A DNA stretch of 10,343 bases from Methanothrix sp. (GTDB taxonomy: Archaea > Halobacteriota > Methanosarcinia > Methanotrichales > Methanotrichaceae), in the NCBI GenBank assembly GCA_011391755.1, contig JAABPZ010000026.1, forward strand, positions 1 through 10,343, read 5' to 3'. This document shows positions 1 through 6,283 of the stretch, piece by piece (the first letter of the stretch is position 1; each line of letters begins with the position of its first letter). The notes under the pieces were generated by a model that saw nothing but the letters and a program-made list of their open reading frames with translations, made no database searches and had not been told where the DNA came from. Both the position numbers and the translations under genes were made by a program.

Positions 1-1389
1 AGCGTGCTTGAATTCGCGAGCAGCATCGTCGATAGCTCCGCCGAAGCGCGGGCCGATGGTCAAGAGGCCGCTGCATAGCGATGATATGAGGTCTTTTCCG
101 GCGCATGAAGCTACAATGGCGTTGTGGGCCCCGGATACGGCCGGACCATGGTCGGCCACGATCTGCAAGACGAGCTCAATGAAGCCCGCAGCGTAGTCGG
201 GCAGCTCCTTCTTGAACCAGAGCAGGCCGATGACCCCCCCGATACCCATCTTATCTTCCAGGACGGCAGAGAGCCTCTTGCCGGCATAGAGCACCTCTTC
301 TCCGCTGTCGTCAGATATGGTGCAGATGAATGTAGTCGGCTTTCTGATGTCGCCGGAAGCCAACGCTTTGCTGTAGTCCGCCGGAATTCTTGGTGCCTCG
401 GGCTCAATGAGTGGCGAGACTATGCCCTGGGAGAGCAGCGTCTCGTATACCTGTCGCACCGTATCGCCATAGCCGTCGAATGATGTGGGAACATAGGCCC
501 CCGCCTCACGGAAGGCTTCGTTCTTGGCCTGAGCCGTCTCCTTGTGAGTATCGGCCTTAGCTCCGGCATGGCCGAACTGAACGCTGGCAGGAAGCACGGG
601 CGAGCAGGTCCCCGTCACCCAGGCTACCAGCGGCTTTTTGATCTTGCCCTCTTTTAGGGCGGAAATGATCCTGTACTCGTCCTCGCCGCCCAGTTCTCCC
701 AGGCAGGCAATCATCTTGATGGCGGGATTTTCCTCATAGCGCAGAATGTGGTCGAGCATGGTCGAGCCGGGATAGCGATCTCCGCCAATGGCCACGCCCT
801 CGTAAATGCCGTCTGAGTTTCTGGAGATGATGTTGAAGGCCTCATTGAGCATGCCCCCCGACTTGGAGACAAAGCCCACACATCCCGGCCTGTAGAGCTT
901 GGAGGCGATGATGTTCTCGATGGTCCCGGCGGTATTGCCGATGCGAAAAGCTCCCGCCGTCATGCCTCCCACCGTAGCCGGACCGATAATGATCTTGCCC
1001 TGCTTTTTGGCTGTGGCGCTCATGATCCGTGACTGCCTCTCCGGCACCCCTTCGGCAATGACTGCCACAACCCGAATGCTCTCCTCGGCCAGCGCCTCCA
1101 TGGTGGTATCGAAGGCGGAACGGTGCGAAGCGAAGTTGACCATCACATCGGCTTGTGGATAGGCTTTGGCTGCCAGGGAGATGCTCCGGTACATGGGTAG
1201 GATGATTTCTTTGCTTCCCCAAAAGGCCTTGTGAATGCCGGCCCGGCTGGGATTGATGATGGCCGAGATACTGGGACCGGGGCGATTGCAGATGTAATCG
1301 AAGTCCAGCATGCGCTGGATGGCATTGGTCTGATAGCCGTAGACGAAGGCCTTCGTATTTCTGTCAAATAGAACGTAATTCTGGCTCAT
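1..1389 (-). CDS. aclA: ATP-citrate lyase, large subunit (partial, C-terminus missing)
   Basis: Large subunit of ATP-citrate lyase, which cleaves citrate with ATP and CoA to acetyl-CoA and oxaloacetate in the cytoplasm. The frame is open for 463 codons from ATG at 1389 to base 1. It aligns from memory, almost without gaps, with the C-terminal two thirds of animal ACLY. The succinyl-CoA-synthetase-like part covers about residues 1-330, with IIGPATVGG (134-142), the acidic GELGG (231-235) and the phosphorylated histidine in VQFGHAGA (His274). The citrate-synthase-like part starts near 335 and includes ADHGPAVSGAHN (412-423). The family is about 600 residues, so roughly 140, including the GHR active-site histidine region, lie outside the window. 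The start overlaps the stop of the small-subunit gene (ATGA) and has a GGTG ribosome-binding motif about 7 bases upstream, which suggests coupled translation and 1:1 assembly. Names differ: this is AclA in Chlorobium usage and the B subunit in plant usage. Confidence 0.95.
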   Translation of the reverse strand, partial: MSQNYVLFDRNTKAFVYGYQTNAIQRMLDFDYICNRPGPSISAIINPSRAGIHKAFWGSKEIILPMYRSISLAAKAYPQADVMVNFASHRSAFDTTMEALAEESIRVVAVIAEGVPERQSRIMSATAKKQGKIIIGPATVGGMTAGAFRIGNTAGTIENIIASKLYRPGCVGFVSKSGGMLNEAFNIISRNSDGIYEGVAIGGDRYPGSTMLDHILRYEENPAIKMIACLGELGGEDEYRIISALKEGKIKKPLVAWVTGTCSPVLPASVQFGHAGAKADTHKETAQAKNEAFREAGAYVPTSFDGYGDTVRQVYETLLSQGIVSPLIEPEAPRIPADYSKALASGDIRKPTTFICTISDDSGEEVLYAGKRLSAVLEDKMGIGGVIGLLWFKKELPDYAAGFIELVLQIVADHGPAVSGAHNAIVASCAGKDLISSLCSGLLTIGPRFGGAIDDAAREFKHA

Positions 1390-2654
1390 GCAGATGCACC
1401 TTTCAATGCCAGAGGAACAATTCTGGTCATATGCGTCTCAGGTCCGTATACTTCAATGGGCACGCCTAGCCTTCTGCCTAAACTACGCATGAGCTTCAGG
1501 CCCTGCTCATAATTGGGGCCGCCTCTCCTCACATAAATCTTGACGTTTGCCTCCTGTAGCTTTTGCTGGTACTCCTCTAAGGCCGTGACCACTCCCTTGA
1601 AGGTCTTGGCCACATCTGTGAAGTTGGCAATAGCCCCTCCGATGAGCAGCATCTTTCCGCGGGGGTCAATGCCTCGCGTCATTAGGTCCAAAATGGTCCG
1701 GGTGTAGTAGTAAGTCTCCTCGGTATTGGGATCGCCGCTGTATTCGCCGTAATTGGCCATCTCCTTGGCAAAGCCCAGATCGCAGATGGTATCGGCGTAG
1801 ATCACGCTTGCCCCGCCGCCCGCGACCATGGTCCAGACTCTTCCTTCCGGATTTAAAATAGTCAGCTTCAAAGAGGCTCCTGTCTTGGAATCAAGATCCT
1901 TGATGAACTGTTCCTCCTTGGACAGGCTTCTGCCGAAGGGCTCGGGGAAAGCGAGACCAGACCATCTTTTCCTCTGCCAGTACTCCTCGGCATCATCAAG
2001 CTTGGCCACCATATCCAAAGGCACAATGGAGCCGTTATGGAAGGTAAAGGGATTGATCTCCAGATAGGAAAAGCCCGTTTCTGCATAAAAGCGCCACAAA
2101 GCCTTGATGAAATTCTCAACGGCGGTGCTCTTTTCCCCTAGATCCCCTGGCAAGCGGGACTTTATATCAACGCCATCTATTCCGGCCAGTACATCTACAT
2201 GAAAACGAACTACTTTGTCCCAATTCTCCTCCACAAAGACGCCGCCTTGCATGGAGTAGAATATGTTGTCGCCATCGCTGTTCGAGCTGATGGCCACATA
2301 AAGCTCCTCTATGTGGGGTATGAAGGGTTCAATTAAGAATTGGGATAGCCTGCCGGTTATGTTTCCAACTGCGACCAATGCACCCATGTTCACCTGAAGG
2401 AACTTCTTCGCCATATCCCAATCTGCATCCAGAAGAACCAGCCCGTGCTTGCCCCTCTTTCCAAAGAGCTGATCCGGCTTGACGACTAGCCTTGCCGTCT
2501 TCAGCCAGGGATGAGTTGATGCCAACTCCTCCAGATCGGTCTTCGGTCCCACAAGGGCGAGATCGCCCTTATAGGAGAATTTATTGAGGTACTGGGGAAG
2601 GAATCCGGCCAGCAAACGTTTTGCATCGTACTCCCTAATGCCTCTTTGTGCCAT
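1386..2654 (-). CDS. aclB: ATP-citrate lyase, small subunit (ATP-grasp and citrate-binding)
   Basis: Small subunit of ATP-citrate lyase, 422 residues, matching the N-terminal third of animal ACLY and the separate small subunit of green sulfur bacteria (about 400) and plants (about 423). The ATP-grasp part includes VVKPDQLFGKRGKHG (57-71) and YLEINPF (197-203). The citrate-binding part shows TMVAGGGASVIYADTICDLG (275-294), GGAIANFTDV (339-348) and VRRGGPNYEQG (375-385), which contain the Asn, Thr and Arg equivalents that hold citrate in human ACLY. The start at 2654 (MAQRGIREYD) fits the family N-terminus. It is preceded by AAGGTGG at 2663-2669, 8 bases from the ATG. A longer reading to 2798 adds 48 unrelated residues across the promoter and is rejected. 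It is the first gene of the operon and overlaps the large-subunit gene by four bases. Symbol follows Chlorobium usage. Confidence 0.95.
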   Translation of the reverse strand: MAQRGIREYDAKRLLAGFLPQYLNKFSYKGDLALVGPKTDLEELASTHPWLKTARLVVKPDQLFGKRGKHGLVLLDADWDMAKKFLQVNMGALVAVGNITGRLSQFLIEPFIPHIEELYVAISSNSDGDNIFYSMQGGVFVEENWDKVVRFHVDVLAGIDGVDIKSRLPGDLGEKSTAVENFIKALWRFYAETGFSYLEINPFTFHNGSIVPLDMVAKLDDAEEYWQRKRWSGLAFPEPFGRSLSKEEQFIKDLDSKTGASLKLTILNPEGRVWTMVAGGGASVIYADTICDLGFAKEMANYGEYSGDPNTEETYYYTRTILDLMTRGIDPRGKMLLIGGAIANFTDVAKTFKGVVTALEEYQQKLQEANVKIYVRRGGPNYEQGLKLMRSLGRRLGVPIEVYGPETHMTRIVPLALKGASA

Positions 2655-2766
2655 GTTCAAAACCACCTTCGCCGCCTTAATGATTTTCTTATTTACAAAC
2701 CTTTCTAAAGGAAAAAGCCCAAAATGGCTCTTGAATGGCGAAATACTCTCGGGAGACCGGCCTACT
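2655..2766. promoter_or_regulatory. divergent promoter region, aclBA and methyltransferase-like gene
   Basis: This 112-base gap separates two divergent genes. For the minus-strand acl operon, GTAAATAA (2689-2696) is a plausible TATA box centred 38 bases before the ATG. For the plus-strand gene the best candidate is the weak AAATACT (2741-2747), which would give a leaderless or nearly leaderless message. Between them lies an inverted repeat, CCTTTCTAAAGG (2700-2711), with 5-bp arms around CT; it abuts the acl TATA box and could be an operator. Promoter assignment is by eye. Confidence 0.45.
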
Positions 2767-3765
2767 ATGAAGTGTCCTGTCTGCAAAAAAGGCTGCATTC
2801 AGCCTGCAAAAGAGGTTCTGGCAGAGATCGAGCAAAGGTATCCGGCCTGCCCCGCATGCTCGCCGGAGCCCAATTTAGACAAAACTGCCGGGTCAAAGCT
2901 TCTGCCGGAAAGGGTGGAAAGGTGCAGATCTTGCGGCAAAGCAACGCTTGACGGCGTAATGCTCGATGCCCTGCGCCTGCTGCAAGGCTACGGTCTGCGC
3001 GATGAAGCTGAAACGTTGCGCTCCGTGGGCTCGCCGCTCATTGAGGTCGGCTATCCCCTGGCCTACTCGCCCCGGCTTGGGCCCAGGAGCCTGATACTTT
3101 CCGGTGACAGGTACAGCAAAGAGGCTGCAGAGGCGATGCTCGAGCAAATTCCGGAGATCAAGGGAGTGATTCTGAGCCGAGGCGTTGCCGGCGTTATCGA
3201 CTCAGGGAAAAAGCCCCAGGAGAATGTGCTAATGGCCGGCTGTGACATGCGCGCCGACATCTCTCAGAGCCTCTTTGGGGAAACGGTGATATACAAAAAC
3301 CAGTCGCGAATACACATTGAATTTTCCCGGCAGAGCGCCCCCAAGATGAGAATTTTAGAGCAGCTATATTTGCAAGGAAAGCTTCGCGATGTGGTGGATG
3401 GGCTGGCGGGTCCGGGAACACTGGGGATGATGTGTGTTTTAGCCGGGGCCAAGCGCGTGGTGCTCAATGATGCCTGGCTTGCCAGCGTGCAAAATGTGCT
3501 GCTCAATCTGGAAGTTAATAGAAGCTTGCTTGGAATCGATGAGATAGAGTATCCGGAAACATCCAGGAGCGTCGTGGGAAGGGCGCCGGTGCTCGTCGGT
3601 CGCGCCCATGGGGCCTGTGAGATAGAGGTCTATCACGGCGACCTTTTGCGGCTCTTTTCCAGAGCGCGGCCCGCCGACATTTGCCTGATCGATCACTTTC
3701 CCGGCGCGAATACAGCGGAGATGGAGAGGGCCTGCCGATGCTGTAAAGAGATCGTAATCGTGTAA
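2767..3765 (+). CDS. zinc-ribbon, Trm5/Met10-like SAM-dependent methyltransferase, substrate unknown
   Basis: A 332-residue protein whose exact family I cannot name. The N-terminus carries paired cysteines, CPVCKKGC (3-10), CPAC (28-31) and CRSC (53-56), the pattern of zinc ribbons that bind RNA or protein. A middle region (about 90-195) leads into IHIEFSRQSAPKMRILEQL, which resembles the segment before the Rossmann core in Trm5/TYW2 enzymes. SAM motif I is VVDGLAGPGTLGMMCVLAG (209-227), followed by the acidic ND (234-235). YHGDLLRLF (289-297) and DICLIDHFPGAN (305-316) fit later core motifs. The usual NPPY-type tetrapeptide is absent, replaced by DHFP, so activity is not certain. A tRNA or rRNA methyltransferase is most likely; a protein methyltransferase is possible. 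The start at 2767 puts the first zinc-ribbon cysteine at residue 3; the in-frame extension back to 2584 overlaps the aclB start and is rejected. Confidence 0.7.
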   Translation: MKCPVCKKGCIQPAKEVLAEIEQRYPACPACSPEPNLDKTAGSKLLPERVERCRSCGKATLDGVMLDALRLLQGYGLRDEAETLRSVGSPLIEVGYPLAYSPRLGPRSLILSGDRYSKEAAEAMLEQIPEIKGVILSRGVAGVIDSGKKPQENVLMAGCDMRADISQSLFGETVIYKNQSRIHIEFSRQSAPKMRILEQLYLQGKLRDVVDGLAGPGTLGMMCVLAGAKRVVLNDAWLASVQNVLLNLEVNRSLLGIDEIEYPETSRSVVGRAPVLVGRAHGACEIEVYHGDLLRLFSRARPADICLIDHFPGANTAEMERACRCCKEIVIV

Positions 3766-3800
3766 ATAATGATAGAGCCATAATTGAGGAACGATTGGAG

Positions 3801-3812
3801 AAAAAATATTAG
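3801..3812 (-). terminator. T-run terminator of tRNA-Pro
   Basis: On the minus strand the tRNA 3' end is followed by a short A+T stretch with six consecutive T residues (A6 on plus, 3801-3806). This is typical of archaeal oligo-T termination and does not need a hairpin. Confidence 0.6.
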
Positions 3813-3887
3813 TGGGACAGCGCGGATTCGAACCGCGGTCCAAGAGTCCCAAACCCTCGAGGATAGACCAGGCTACCCCACTGTCCC
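3813..3887 (-). tRNA. tRNA-Pro (anticodon TGG)
   Basis: A complete cloverleaf reads on the minus strand over 75 bases. The acceptor stem is GGGACAG paired with CTGTCCC, with discriminator A. The D-arm is GGGT...TCCT with GG in the loop. The anticodon stem is GAGGG/CTCTT (two G-U pairs) with loop TTTGGGA, which places anticodon TGG at 3849-3851. The variable region is GGAC, and the T-arm is CGCGG, TTCGAAT, CCGCG. The 3' CCA is not encoded and there is no intron. UGG reads proline codons CCA and CCG, and others through wobble. Confidence 0.97.
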
Positions 3888-3893
3888 AAAATG

Positions 3894-3907
3894 CAGTAGG
3901 CCTACTG
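3894..3907. repeat. 14-bp perfect palindrome between TATA box and tRNA-Pro
   Basis: CAGTAGGCCTACTG is its own reverse complement over all 14 bases. It ends 7 bases upstream of the mature tRNA 5' end and covers the start site predicted from the upstream TATA box. It could be a protein-binding site or a chance palindrome. Confidence 0.75.
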
Positions 3908-3916
3908 GTCTGTGGT

Positions 3917-3926
3917 CTTTAAAAGG
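3917..3926 (-). promoter_or_regulatory. TATA box of tRNA-Pro
   Basis: On the minus strand CCTTTTAAAG lies with its centre about 34 bases before the tRNA 5' end. With the usual 25-27 base offset, transcription would begin near 3895 and leave a leader of about 8 bases for RNase P to remove. Confidence 0.65.
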
Positions 3927-3994
3927 CTTTTGCTAGGCATTTCCCTGCTGCGACCTTCAAAGCATTGCGATTCGAGAAAAACCTAATCACAACC

Positions 3995-4002
3995 TTTTTA
4001 AA
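3995..4002 (+). promoter_or_regulatory. TATA box of the small basic protein-thiI operon
   Basis: TTTTTAAA with a following T stands about 27 bases before the ATG at 4026, so the predicted message starts at or within a few bases of the start codon. It is the only strong TATA-like site in the gap from the tRNA promoter, with which it is divergent. Confidence 0.55.
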
Positions 4003-4025
4003 TCCTGCTTTGATAGGGACATCTC

Positions 4026-4205
4026 ATGGGAAAGACAGGAAGCATAGTATGGGTCAAGATTAAGGGTAGAAAGGGTCAGATCCGGCAGGTTACTAAGGCC
4101 GAGGCCACTCACAAGAAGCCCGGTCCAATGCAAAGATATACTGCAGCAGGTTCTAGAGTCAAGAAGATAAAGAGATCTCTGAAGGCTACTCAAATCAGAA
4201 CATGA
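4026..4205 (+). CDS. small basic methanogen-conserved protein (DUF5350-like)
   Basis: A 59-residue, strongly basic protein: MGKTGSIVWVKIKGRKGQIR, then KAEATHKKPGPMQRYTAAGS (24-43), then VKKIKRSLK. I recall this pattern from a short family found in methanogens (DUF5350); that name is from memory. There is no signal peptide or membrane segment. The density of Lys/Arg with conserved Gly and Pro suggests RNA or ribosome binding, but this is inference. The stop TGA at 4203-4205 overlaps the thiI ATG at 4202 (ATGA), so the two are almost certainly cotranscribed and translationally coupled. A TATA box near 3998 suggests a leaderless or very short-leader message. Confidence 0.8.
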   Translation: MGKTGSIVWVKIKGRKGQIRQVTKAEATHKKPGPMQRYTAAGSRVKKIKRSLKATQIRT

Positions 4206-5377
4206 TCTCCCAGGACGTAGTCTTGGTTCGCTACGGGGAGATCACACTAAAAGATAGCTGGACCAGGCAGAACTGGGAACGCATTTTAGCCGGCAATATA
4301 GCTTTTTCCTTGCATCGCGCCGGGGTGGAGCATAGAATGGAAAGGGGCGAGGGCAGGATCTTCGTCCATACCTCTGACTCTCGGGCAAGCGAGATTGCGG
4401 CACGGGTTTTTGGTGTAGTCTCAACCAGCCCCGCCCTAACTGTAGCTTCCGATCTGGAAGAGATAAGCCGGGCGGCAGTAAAGCTGGCAGGCCAAGCCAA
4501 GCCGGGAACTTTCGCCATCCGGCCCAGGCGCTCAGGGGTCTCATTCTCCAGCGAACAGATGGGACGGGTCGTGGGCGAAGCGGTTAGAGTTGCGACGCTC
4601 TCCTCTGTGGACCTGGATAAGCCGGAACTGGAGATCTTCGTTGAGGCCAGGAAGGATCGAACCCTTATCTTCACCGAGGTTGTGAAGGGCGTGGGCGGCC
4701 TGCCTCTGGGCTCGCAGGGCAAGATGTTAGTGCTCATTTCCGGTGGCATTGACTCGCCGGTTGCCGCCTGGATGATGATGAAGAGAGGCTGTCCGGTCAC
4801 TCTCCTGCACTTTGACTCTCGGCCTTATGCCGATGCCATAGACCAGTCCATGAGATGCGCAAAGGTTCTGGCGGACTGGACAGCAGGCAGGAAGATTGAT
4901 TTTATCACCATTCCCATCAGCCGGGGAATTGAGAAGATCGCATCTCACTATCCTAGAGCTACTTGCATCCTCTGCCGGCGCTTGATGTACCGCATAGCGA
5001 CCGAGGTCATGCAGATGCAGGGGTGCCTGGGCATTGTCACCGGCTATTCCATGGGCCAGGTGGCCTCGCAGACCGCAGATAACATCCTGGCTGAGCAGGC
5101 AGCGATCGGAGTTCCAGTCTTCCATCCGCTCATCTCTCTGGACAAAACGGAGATCACTGATCTGGCCAGAAAGGTCGGCACCTACGGCATTGCCGCAGAG
5201 ACCAAATCCTGCACTGCCGTGCCCAGCAAGCCCATGACCCGGGCCAAGAAGGACGAGATCCTCCTGGCAGAAGAAGAACTGGGGCTCCGGGAAATAGCCC
5301 GGGCGCTGGTCAAGGAGATGACGGTAACCAGAATCGGATACCAGGATATTGACTTACCGCAAGAATGCCCGGAATGA
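4202..5377 (+). CDS. thiI: tRNA 4-thiouridine synthetase ThiI (archaeal type)
   Basis: ThiI adenylates U8 of tRNA and inserts sulfur to give 4-thiouridine. The 391-residue protein has the N-terminal ferredoxin-like domain (about 1-60), a THUMP RNA-binding domain (about 60-165) and an ATP-pyrophosphatase domain with the PP-loop SGGIDS (180-185). In place of the C-terminal rhodanese domain used by E. coli, it has the pair C255-x-x-C258 (CILC) typical of methanogen ThiI, and C337 in KSCTAVPSKP, which occupies the position of E. coli Cys344. From established work on Methanococcus, such cysteines are needed for thiolation and are linked to an iron-sulfur cluster; I infer the same here. Methanogens generally make thiamine by another route, so a tRNA role is favoured. 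The start ATG overlaps the stop of the preceding small basic gene. No strong ribosome-binding motif precedes it, consistent with coupling. Confidence 0.95.
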   Translation: MISQDVVLVRYGEITLKDSWTRQNWERILAGNIAFSLHRAGVEHRMERGEGRIFVHTSDSRASEIAARVFGVVSTSPALTVASDLEEISRAAVKLAGQAKPGTFAIRPRRSGVSFSSEQMGRVVGEAVRVATLSSVDLDKPELEIFVEARKDRTLIFTEVVKGVGGLPLGSQGKMLVLISGGIDSPVAAWMMMKRGCPVTLLHFDSRPYADAIDQSMRCAKVLADWTAGRKIDFITIPISRGIEKIASHYPRATCILCRRLMYRIATEVMQMQGCLGIVTGYSMGQVASQTADNILAEQAAIGVPVFHPLISLDKTEITDLARKVGTYGIAAETKSCTAVPSKPMTRAKKDEILLAEEELGLREIARALVKEMTVTRIGYQDIDLPQECPE

Positions 5378-5390
5378 TTTGTCCGTTAGT

Positions 5391-5415
5391 ATTATCAACA
5401 GTCATTATTGATAAT
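5391..5415. repeat. inverted repeat downstream of thiI
   Basis: ATTATCAA (5391-5398) and TTGATAAT (5408-5415) form perfect 8-bp arms around a 9-base loop, 14 bases after the thiI stop. The stem is A+T-rich and has no T-run directly behind it, so it is only a weak terminator candidate. It may instead define or protect the 3' end of the message. Confidence 0.5.
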
Positions 5416-5669
5416 CGCTGATCAGTAAGTAATGAACTAACTTAAGGATTATAAACTGAAATTCTTTTTTAGTACTACCAAATAGCTCTCTCAAAAGCAA
5501 TCGATCAATGATTTGGCATTGGAGTATTTAGTGGTATTCTTGCTAATCGTTAATGTATCAACAGCTATTTGTTATATATAATATTATTAAGACTAAAATA
5601 ATACACCTTTTTTCAAGATTTATGTCACAATTTCGACACCAATCTTAGACAAATAAAGCCGCAAAACAT

Positions 5670-5681
5670 AAATATTTAAAG
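5670..5681 (+). promoter_or_regulatory. candidate TATA box in the A+T-rich gap
   Basis: AAATATTTAAAG is a close match to an archaeal TATA box. It would start transcription near 5700, about 160 bases before the KGG gene, giving either a long leader or an independent small RNA. In such A+T-rich sequence a chance match is quite possible. Confidence 0.3.
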
Positions 5682-5862
5682 AAGAGAGTATAGATATCAA
5701 TGGCGAATTAATTGATAAAGATTGATTTAAAGTTCCCTTGGAATTTGCATCACGGGAATATGATGAACAAGCTACATTGATCACATTTATCGCGATCCCG
5801 CAAAGAAGGAAAGAATATTGGAAAATGCGTTAATTTTAATCACAAGTTTCGGGGAGATATGG

Positions 5863-6066
5863 ATGGCTGAAGATAAAAGAAGTTCCAAAAAAGATGTAAA
5901 GGGCACGATGACCGTTCAGGAGGCAGGCAGAAAAGGCGGCATGAAGACAGCCCAGACTCATGGCAAGGATTTTTATGAAGAAATCGGCCACAAGGGTGGC
6001 CAGAGGGTCAAAGAACTCATTGAAGAAGGAAAGAGATCCAAGGCACTAAGCAGAGAGAAGCAGTAG
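5863..6066 (+). CDS. KGG-repeat (stress-induced type) small hydrophilic protein
   Basis: A 67-residue hydrophilic protein with two copies of the Gly-rich KGG motif: MTVQEAGRKGGMKTAQTHG (16-34) and FYEEIGHKGGQRVKELIEEG (37-56). This matches the family typified by bacterial stress proteins such as GsiB and the plant Em/LEA group 1 proteins, of which methanogens such as Methanosarcina carry short members. The role is presumed to be protection during desiccation, osmotic or general stress; that is inference from the family. There is no membrane segment or signal. The start at 5863 is chosen because GGGGAG (5851-5856) lies 6 bases ahead and the frame-matched upstream TTG at 5818 has no such site. 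It is followed after 4 bases by a T7 run and appears to be a single-gene unit. Confidence 0.85.
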   Translation: MAEDKRSSKKDVKGTMTVQEAGRKGGMKTAQTHGKDFYEEIGHKGGQRVKELIEEGKRSKALSREKQ

Positions 6067-6070
6067 CGCC

Positions 6071-6077
6071 TTTTTTT
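6071..6077 (+). terminator. T7 terminator after the KGG gene
   Basis: Seven consecutive T residues begin 5 bases after the stop codon of the KGG gene. This is a good oligo-T archaeal terminator. No stable hairpin precedes it. Confidence 0.6.
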
Positions 6078-6150
6078 GCAGGAAGGCAGGGTAAGTCCAG
6101 GTAAAGGTAGATTATTTGCCGCTTTGCTGGGACCAGCATCCTGTCCAGGA

Positions 6151-6279
6151 TCATTCCTCGCTTGGTGCGGGTGAGGGCATAGCCGCCTTTGAGCTTTTTG
6201 CCCTCGCAGGGAACACTTTCCTAAGAGTACAGGCAAGCTCTTCCAGGCGCACGGGCTTGCAGATATAATCATCCTTGTA
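6151..6279 (-). pseudogene. orphan C-terminal fragment of a response-regulator receiver domain
   Basis: One minus-strand frame between in-frame stops encodes 42 residues beginning YKDDYICKPVRLEELACTLR. This closely matches the last part of a CheY-like receiver domain, where DDYxxKP-V/I-RLEEL contains the conserved lysine of the phospho-acceptor site and the final helix. The phosphorylated aspartate and the first 80 or so residues are missing. An in-frame TAG precedes the fragment, and it ends at TGA (6151-6153) with a low-complexity tail. It begins five bases downstream of the stop of the MTH1187-family gene. I read it as the remnant of a deleted two-component gene, probably a hybrid histidine kinase, since this wording is common at their C-terminus. 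It has no start codon and is not expected to be functional. Confidence 0.6.
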
Positions 6280-6283
6280 CTAT

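Larger units (their letters stand above)
5378..5862. other. A+T-rich intergenic stretch without a convincing gene
   Basis: This 485-base stretch is much richer in A and T than the flanking genes and is broken by stops in all frames. It holds an 8-bp inverted repeat just after thiI (5391-5415), a TA-rich run around 5571-5590, a strong TATA-like site (5670-5681) and a second TTTAAAG near 5725-5735. The reading frame of the KGG gene stays open back to about 5767 and reads like protein (YIDHIYRDPAKKERILENA), but with no good start. This may be coding debris or chance. A small RNA or a long 5' leader for the KGG gene is possible. Confidence 0.6.

Noticed and set aside
842..1222. 126-residue open frame within aclA, same strand but another frame
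   Set aside because: The overlapping aclA frame is continuous and conserved; the translation here is Arg/His/Gly-rich, as expected of an out-of-frame reading.
2584..2766. In-frame N-terminal extension of the zinc-ribbon methyltransferase-like protein
   Set aside because: It overlaps the start of aclB and the shared promoter, reads as non-conserved sequence, and would place the zinc ribbon 61 residues inside the protein.
2655..2798. 48-residue N-terminal extension of the ATP-citrate lyase small subunit
   Set aside because: The family N-terminus begins at MAQRG (2654), which has its own ribosome-binding motif; the extension covers the TATA box and the divergent gene's start.
3439..3852. 137-residue minus-strand frame spanning the tRNA gene and the methyltransferase-like gene
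   Set aside because: It starts inside a tRNA and runs antisense to a conserved gene.
4231..4800. 189-residue open frame antisense to thiI
   Set aside because: It lies wholly opposite a clear gene, has no recognisable domain, and reflects the codon bias of thiI.
5973..6272. 99-residue minus-strand frame over the KGG gene and the gap
   Set aside because: It has no family resemblance and overlaps the KGG gene antisense; a different frame of the same DNA gives the recognisable receiver-domain fragment.
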